DNA from: Phoronis australis
Taxonomy: Eukaryota; Phoronida; Phoronidae
Direction: 5' to 3'
DNA: 64,000 bases
Assembly (NCBI GenBank): GCA_002633005.1
Contig: NMRA01000591.1
Location: 191,570 to 255,569, forward strand
Shown: positions 59,435 through 64,000 of the stretch, piece by piece
Layout: each line of letters opens with the position of its first letter
Numbering within the stretch: the stretch's first letter is position 1
Notes under the pieces: generated by a model
Database searches by the model: none
Told to the model about the DNA's origin: nothing
What the model saw: only the letters and a program-made list of their open reading frames with translations
Position numbers and translations under genes: made by a program

Positions 59435-59960
59435 GACTGGGAACTGAATTTGAACTCCAGTGTAGTATGTATATTTTTGGGACACACCCTGTATCATTTT
59501 CCTCAGCAACCAGAAACTGGACAACCAACAAGGGATTCTTTAACAGCCACAAAGACCTCACCTTTTCAAAAATTCCATCAAAGAATGACCAAAATAAAAT
59601 GAACTTTTTCCCGAAACTGAACCATAACAGAACAAATCTTGACCTTAGACCCAGCGCAGACGCATGGGCACGAGGTACATGCACGAACTAAGTTGCCCGA
59701 CTTAAGTGAACCATGCGTGGAGCTTAGCTGACCAGCGACTAGCTTTAGTTCATCGAATTTCACGTTTTCACACTGAAAATCTCAGCTACAGGTTCTTGAG
59801 GCAACTCCCAACTACCCGTCAGTGCGCTGGCTCTCTGTGAAACCTTGCTGGTTCACTGTTACTCAAATCATGATGGCTTCATCCTCGGTGTTGCACCTAC
59901 TCCCGTATGGTTAACTTCAGGGCTTTGGTTCGGTTCAAATAAGTTGGCATTCGGAAAATG

Positions 59961-59997
59961 GAGGAGGGGGGGGGGGGGNGGTGGGGCGATTAGGTGA
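59961..59997. repeat. Poly-G run with ambiguous base
   Basis: GGAGG followed by a G run of about 13, an N, then GGTGGGG. A likely sequencing or assembly weak point. Confidence 0.9.
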
Positions 59998-60280
59998 TGG
60001 CAATAAGAATAAGGAGTAGTTTGTGTCTTCCCAATAATTTTTGCCTCCCTACGGCCTCTAATCCTAATCATACCAAGATGTACAAGTAACTTGGTAATGC
60101 ACTTTAAGTAATATATTCACACTCTACGCTTACCAAGGATGATCAGTTAATGTGAAAACAGGATATTTTTAAAATTGATGACACAACAATGACGTACCTC
60201 GACGCAGGCCAACATACACTTCAGGGCGCGTCATGCACTCATTGGGACATCCTCTTGTAGAAATATTTTTCCCGAGACCA

Positions 60281-60671
60281 GGGCCTGGTCTCCAATCTTT
60301 TTACTCGAAATATAACTCGAAATTAGGTTTGGCATTTTCTACTCTACTTTTGGGCGAACTCAAGATAAGTGTCTATTATTCTATGCTCGAGTACACAATA
60401 ACTTACGTAGATAATGTATTGCCCTTAGTTCACAGTTTGTAAAGCGATAAGTTCGAGTTTGAACTCGAAATTTCGAGTTTTTACTCGAGTTTGTAGCACA
60501 AATATAAGGGTCTTCAAGGGCAAACTTGAACTAGAAACTCCTATGCATAAACTATAATGTATTCGAGCACAGTCTGATAACCAATTATCTTAAGTTCGCA
60601 CAAAAGGAGCAGAGCAATTGCCAAAAATAGTTTCGAGTTCGTTTCGAGTACAAAGGTTAGAGACCGAGCCC
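60281..60671. repeat. Foldback element with about 140-bp arms
   Basis: The left arm (60281-60420: GGGCCTGGTCTCCAATCTTT, ACTCGAAATATAACTCGAAA, GCGAACTCAAGATAA) is the inverse of the right arm (60530-60671: TTATCTTAAGTTCGC, TTTCGAGTTCGTTTCGAG, AGAGACCGAGCCC direction) at about 75-80% identity. The loop of about 110 bases is itself rich in CTCGAAA/TTCGAGT. Open frames on opposite strands in the two arms encode similar peptides (NSKLGLAFSTLLLGELK and NSKLFLAIALLLLCELK), confirming the inverted duplication. Confidence 0.85.
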
Positions 60672-61195
60672 AGAAAACGGGCGGCTGAATCAAAGGCATT
60701 AACAGATACCATGGACAGGGAGACAAATCGTTTAGCGAAATTCTATAGGACGGCCGCTGGCGGACATACTTGTTTCATGGACCGTAGTGACGCTAGCGGG
60801 TGTGCACCTGACAAAAAAAATACGACGGTTGTCTCGTGGCTGAGAGATAGTACATTATAATTGTATCTTTACATGTAAATATTATTGTTGATTTCATTCA
60901 TGCGCGCACCCAGCCTAAAATATAGGTGGTCTCGAGTTTTTCGTTATGTGGACCTTTTACTGAAAAAAAGTCAGCGAGCACTAAAAAGGGGGGCACTAGG
61001 TTCACGCCTTCGAATTGTGCATCCGTGCCCACTTCTTATGGACTTTGTGCACTTATGTCTCATTTACTCGGATTTTTGTTTCACTGAGGAGAACCTTTAT
61101 GCCCAATTCGCCAAATTGGGGGGTTCGAACGAGCTCCCCAAGCCCCCCTCTCGGTGCGCCCATGTGATTATGTAATATATATGTATGGACAATTA

Positions 61196-62621
61196 CAGTA
61201 CAGCCACTGAATTATTAGACTCTCTCCGGTGTCTCTCCGGTCTAGCCACCCGTGACCGTAACCAGAGACGGACCGGAGAGTGAGTCGTGAATCAACCGTG
61301 ACAGCTGACGCGAGCCTAAGCGTGACTGTACCCGGAGCTTACCGTGAGTTAGGCGTGAGTTTACCTGCATCGCAGATGATAAAGTAATTTATTAAATTAC
61401 ATCAGTAACTAGCAGGGATGTGTGCATTATCATAGACTTTTGCTCAGGTGAGGTTTAATTTTTTGAAATCGTCACGTGCAGTGAAAGACCAAAATTTCAG
61501 TCTCAAATCCTAAGTCACTTCAGAAAACAGACCCGTGGACTTTACTTTTCACTTATATATAATTATTTGTTTTTCATATACACTAATAAAGAATCTTAAC
61601 ACACGTGTACACGGCGGAATTATTCAATTGCCTTCACGATATGATGGAGCATAGCATGTCAATTCTGAGCACATTGATCCCAAGTTCCGGCATCATGAGG
61701 AGAAAACTGATCACGCCCATGCATTTGACGAGTCAAACAGATGACCGCTATTATTATTTTAGTGAAGAAGTACCCCGGGGATACTGTGTACTCAGTCGAA
61801 ACGCATGTACTACGGGGAGGGGGCTACACATAATTGAACTGCACTACGGATTCAGGACTTTTAAGTCAAAACATTTGCTTGCAGTAAGGGATGGGTTAAT
61901 GTATGTCAGAAGGGCGGCCTATTGAAATTTTCTGTACGCCAGTGCGGTGCAAAAATTTACGGAGTGACACGATACATTTACTTCACAAGATGCGTAGGCT
62001 ATTTTTAGGGCGAATTAATTACATCCACCTGTGACAAGTTTCAAGGAGTCCACAGTCATGTAAAGATGACTCTGGGCACAGGGTGGCATTTATTCGTATA
62101 TACTAACCGTGGTTACTGTACATGTTTGTCGTTGATGGGACTGGCTCTTAGTCGTAAATTGAACATGTACATGTACATGTAAGTGTAACACAAGACCAGC
62201 TGAAGGAAACGTTTGTATGAACAACACGTGGAATTACAGAGTTAGTTGGAACCCAAGTATGATAGATGACCGCTTGCAAAGATACTCTATAATATACTAT
62301 AATGTCTTCAACTTGACCGAAACGACAGGCAATCAAGACGTTACATGTAGTTTTACTGATTTGCCCGGTGCCCTACCATGGTTATCACAGCTACCGAAGG
62401 CATGAAGAAAGCGTGAGGTAAACGTGACGGAGGCGCGAAGAAAGCGTAAACGAGGCGTGAGGAAGGCGTTAACTAAACCGGAGGTAAGCGTGAGGACTTC
62501 CCGGAGATTAGGCGTGAGGCGACCGTGACTGATTTCTGTCACGCCTGTGTTCCGGTTGCGCTCCGGTCTGGCCAGGCCTGAGGTAGCCCGGACGAAGTAA
62601 AAAAATTCAGTGGCTCTACTG
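61196..62621. mobile_element. pogo/Tc1-mariner-like TIR element with GC-rich sub-terminal arrays
   Basis: CAGTACAGCCACTGAATT at 61196 and the inverse of AATTCAGTGGCTCTACTG ending at 62621 differ at one position; TA flanks both ends, consistent with a TA target duplication. Just inside each end are short degenerate GC-rich repeats around GGCGTGAG, CCGTGA and CCGGAG (about 61216-61370 and 62390-62600). The middle holds frames at 61605-61925 and 62217-62405 with no recognisable DDE/DDD transposase, so it appears non-autonomous. Confidence 0.75.
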
Positions 62622-62623
62622 TA

Positions 62624-63749
62624 CGTCTGATGACGGCGTTGCGTCAAATGATCACATGGATTTACAAGACGAGGCATGATATGATGGCTCCGGTCGGTAA
62701 AAAGGCCACTGTGCTTCTGGGGCCGCATCAGGATGCAGCAACAGCCAAGTGAATTTTCGTGACTTGTGCTTTTTTCGCTCCCCTACTGATAAAGATAAAT
62801 GATGTACACGACTGACTACTTGTACATGTATATATAGGTGTCTTTGACGTCGGCAAGTGTAATCTCGTTAGACCGTTGCGACATCTAGCAGATGTGTGTG
62901 CTCCGACGACATACACCAGTCGTCGACTACTACAGTCGATTTTATTTTGTCAATATCAAAATTGTAAAGTCTCCTTGTTTGAAATATTGAGAATAAAAAA
63001 CCTGAGTGGTAGTCCACAGGGATTTTTCTGAGAGATTTGTCTCCCTCAGCTCTACCGCTTCTGGCTGAGTTTAGGACAGTCTCGTCCCCAACCCTCAAGA
63101 TGGTGGTGATCAATTTAGCCATCAAATAGCTAAGCCAATCAGTGTCGTCTGGAGGCTTGGGGAAAGGTTAATCGGGGAATCATGTCGGGAAAATTGCACC
63201 ACGGACACCTGTCAGATTTATTCAACTTCTGCAGTCAACGCTGCAGCCCAGTAAATCATCGCTGACATTGAAATGTCCAATGCACCCGAGTAAAACGTGA
63301 AAAAATTGGACCAGCAAATAACACGAGAAATTCTGCGGCACGAATATGAGGCCAGAGAACTGCAGCATTGTGGGTCCGAGAAATTCCAGTATCATTTTGT
63401 AACCCGGGATCGTTCTTAGTCCCCAAATTTGACATAGCTCGGTTTGTTTTGGGGAACATTTTCTTCACAAAACAAGATTTTAAAAGCATTTTATCACCTC
63501 ATACCTTAAGTTATACCCACATCGCCGCTATATGATGACCAGTGAGATACGTTGTTGGCAGCAAGGTCAACTTCAAGACATTTTATAGCGACGAAGGGCT
63601 CAATTTGTATTTGATTGTTGTACAGGTATATGCAACGATCGGCAATAACGACTACTATTTAAAATAAGCATTGTAATTCAAGACTAGCAACTGTACTGAG
63701 TAATTTTGAATTTATATGTAATGGACAGTTGTTCCTGCTCTCTCTTCAG
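62624..63749. other. Non-coding, nothing recognised
   Basis: Contains minus-strand frames (62868-63125, 63256-63489) without recognised domains. Confidence 0.4.
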
Positions 63750-63899
63750 GTTATCCATCCAAAGGCTGAGAAAATGCTAGTGAAAACATTCTATGAGTTA
63801 CCCAAAGTGACATCAGGCATAGATGACGCTGAAAAATTCCCAAGAAAGTTCCTTCTAGAATTTGATACCGTCCAATGGGTGCTAACTATGTCCAGAAAA
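63750..63899 (+). CDS. Exon 3 of 3 seen, unrecognised gene; gene continues past the window
   Basis: 150 bases, phase 0 at both ends, acceptor TGCTCTCTCTTCAG| at 63749 and donor TCCAGAAAA|GTAAGC at 63899/63900. It encodes VIHPKAEKMLVKTFYELPKV, then EKFPRKFLLEFDTVQWVL. Same phase and strand as the two preceding exons, with comparable codon content, so the three are taken as one gene. The protein so far is about 190 residues without a stop; later exons must lie beyond 64000. Confidence 0.62.
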
Positions 63900-64000
63900 G
63901 TAAGCGATAATAGAGTAATGTTACGCGCACAAAATTGGCTTTGATCTATTAAAGAAAATTTGGCTTGAATGAGAGTCATATTTGTCACGTGACAATCAAT

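Larger units (their letters stand above)
59151..63749 (+). other. Intron between exons 2 and 3, rich in repeats
   Basis: 4.6 kb from GTACAG to CTGCTCTCTCTTCAG. Contains the second palindromic MITE, a G-run with an N, a 390-bp foldback element and a pogo-like TIR element. The stretches 59435-59960 and 62624-63749 show nothing recognised. Confidence 0.6.

Noticed and set aside
62217-62405. Fibronectin-III-like peptide (NYRVSWNPSM ... IIYYNVFN)
   Set aside because: Resemblance is limited to a few residues, there are no splice signals, and it lies inside the TIR element; likely chance.

Overview
The window is eukaryotic, from an intron-rich, AT-rich animal genome full of transposable-element remnants. 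Genes are short exons bounded by GT/AG splice signals, separated by kilobases of non-coding DNA. An invertebrate deuterostome fits best, perhaps a hemichordate (weak guess). The evidence is a peropsin-like opsin, a Ty3/gypsy element with the integrase-before-RT order described for deuterostome Gmr1-type elements, and a Penelope-like element. The palindrome TACATGTA occurs about 30 times, against roughly 2-3 expected from composition.

The clearest host gene is an opsin on the + strand from 7.1 to 28.4 kb. Four exons (7139-7345, 18881-18988, 21707-22029, 28024-28368) join with compatible phases (1, 1, 0) and encode TM1 to the stop codon, including the retinal-binding lysine. The exon carrying the start codon was not found. 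Intron 1 (11.5 kb) holds a TG microsatellite, a 156-bp-period tandem array and a degraded Gmr1-like LTR element (10558-17881). The 3' LTR of that element is split by a Penelope-like element inserted with an 11-bp target duplication.

Downstream lies a minus-strand APE-type LINE (about 29.86-34.46 kb). It is interrupted by a roughly 0.7-kb segment bounded by inverted repeats that carries a frameshifted THAP domain. Further on are a minus-strand LINE with a restriction-like endonuclease (39.9-41.7 kb), a second broken THAP domain (43.3 kb), a candidate two-exon Cys-rich gene start (47.04-47.38 kb), and a TIR element with a 348-bp array (48.06-50.01 kb).

The right end has three in-phase exons (55540-55828, 59025-59150, 63750-63899) of an unrecognised + strand gene that runs off the window. 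Between and around them are two copies of a palindromic MITE, a tRNA-derived SINE head, a foldback element and a pogo-like TIR element with GC-rich sub-terminal arrays.

Apart from the opsin and the two candidate genes, nearly all recognisable coding sequence belongs to mobile elements broken by stops, frameshifts or deletions. Two N positions (12975 and about 59990) mark uncertain assembly; the first sits at the edge of a 0.4-kb near-identical tandem duplication.
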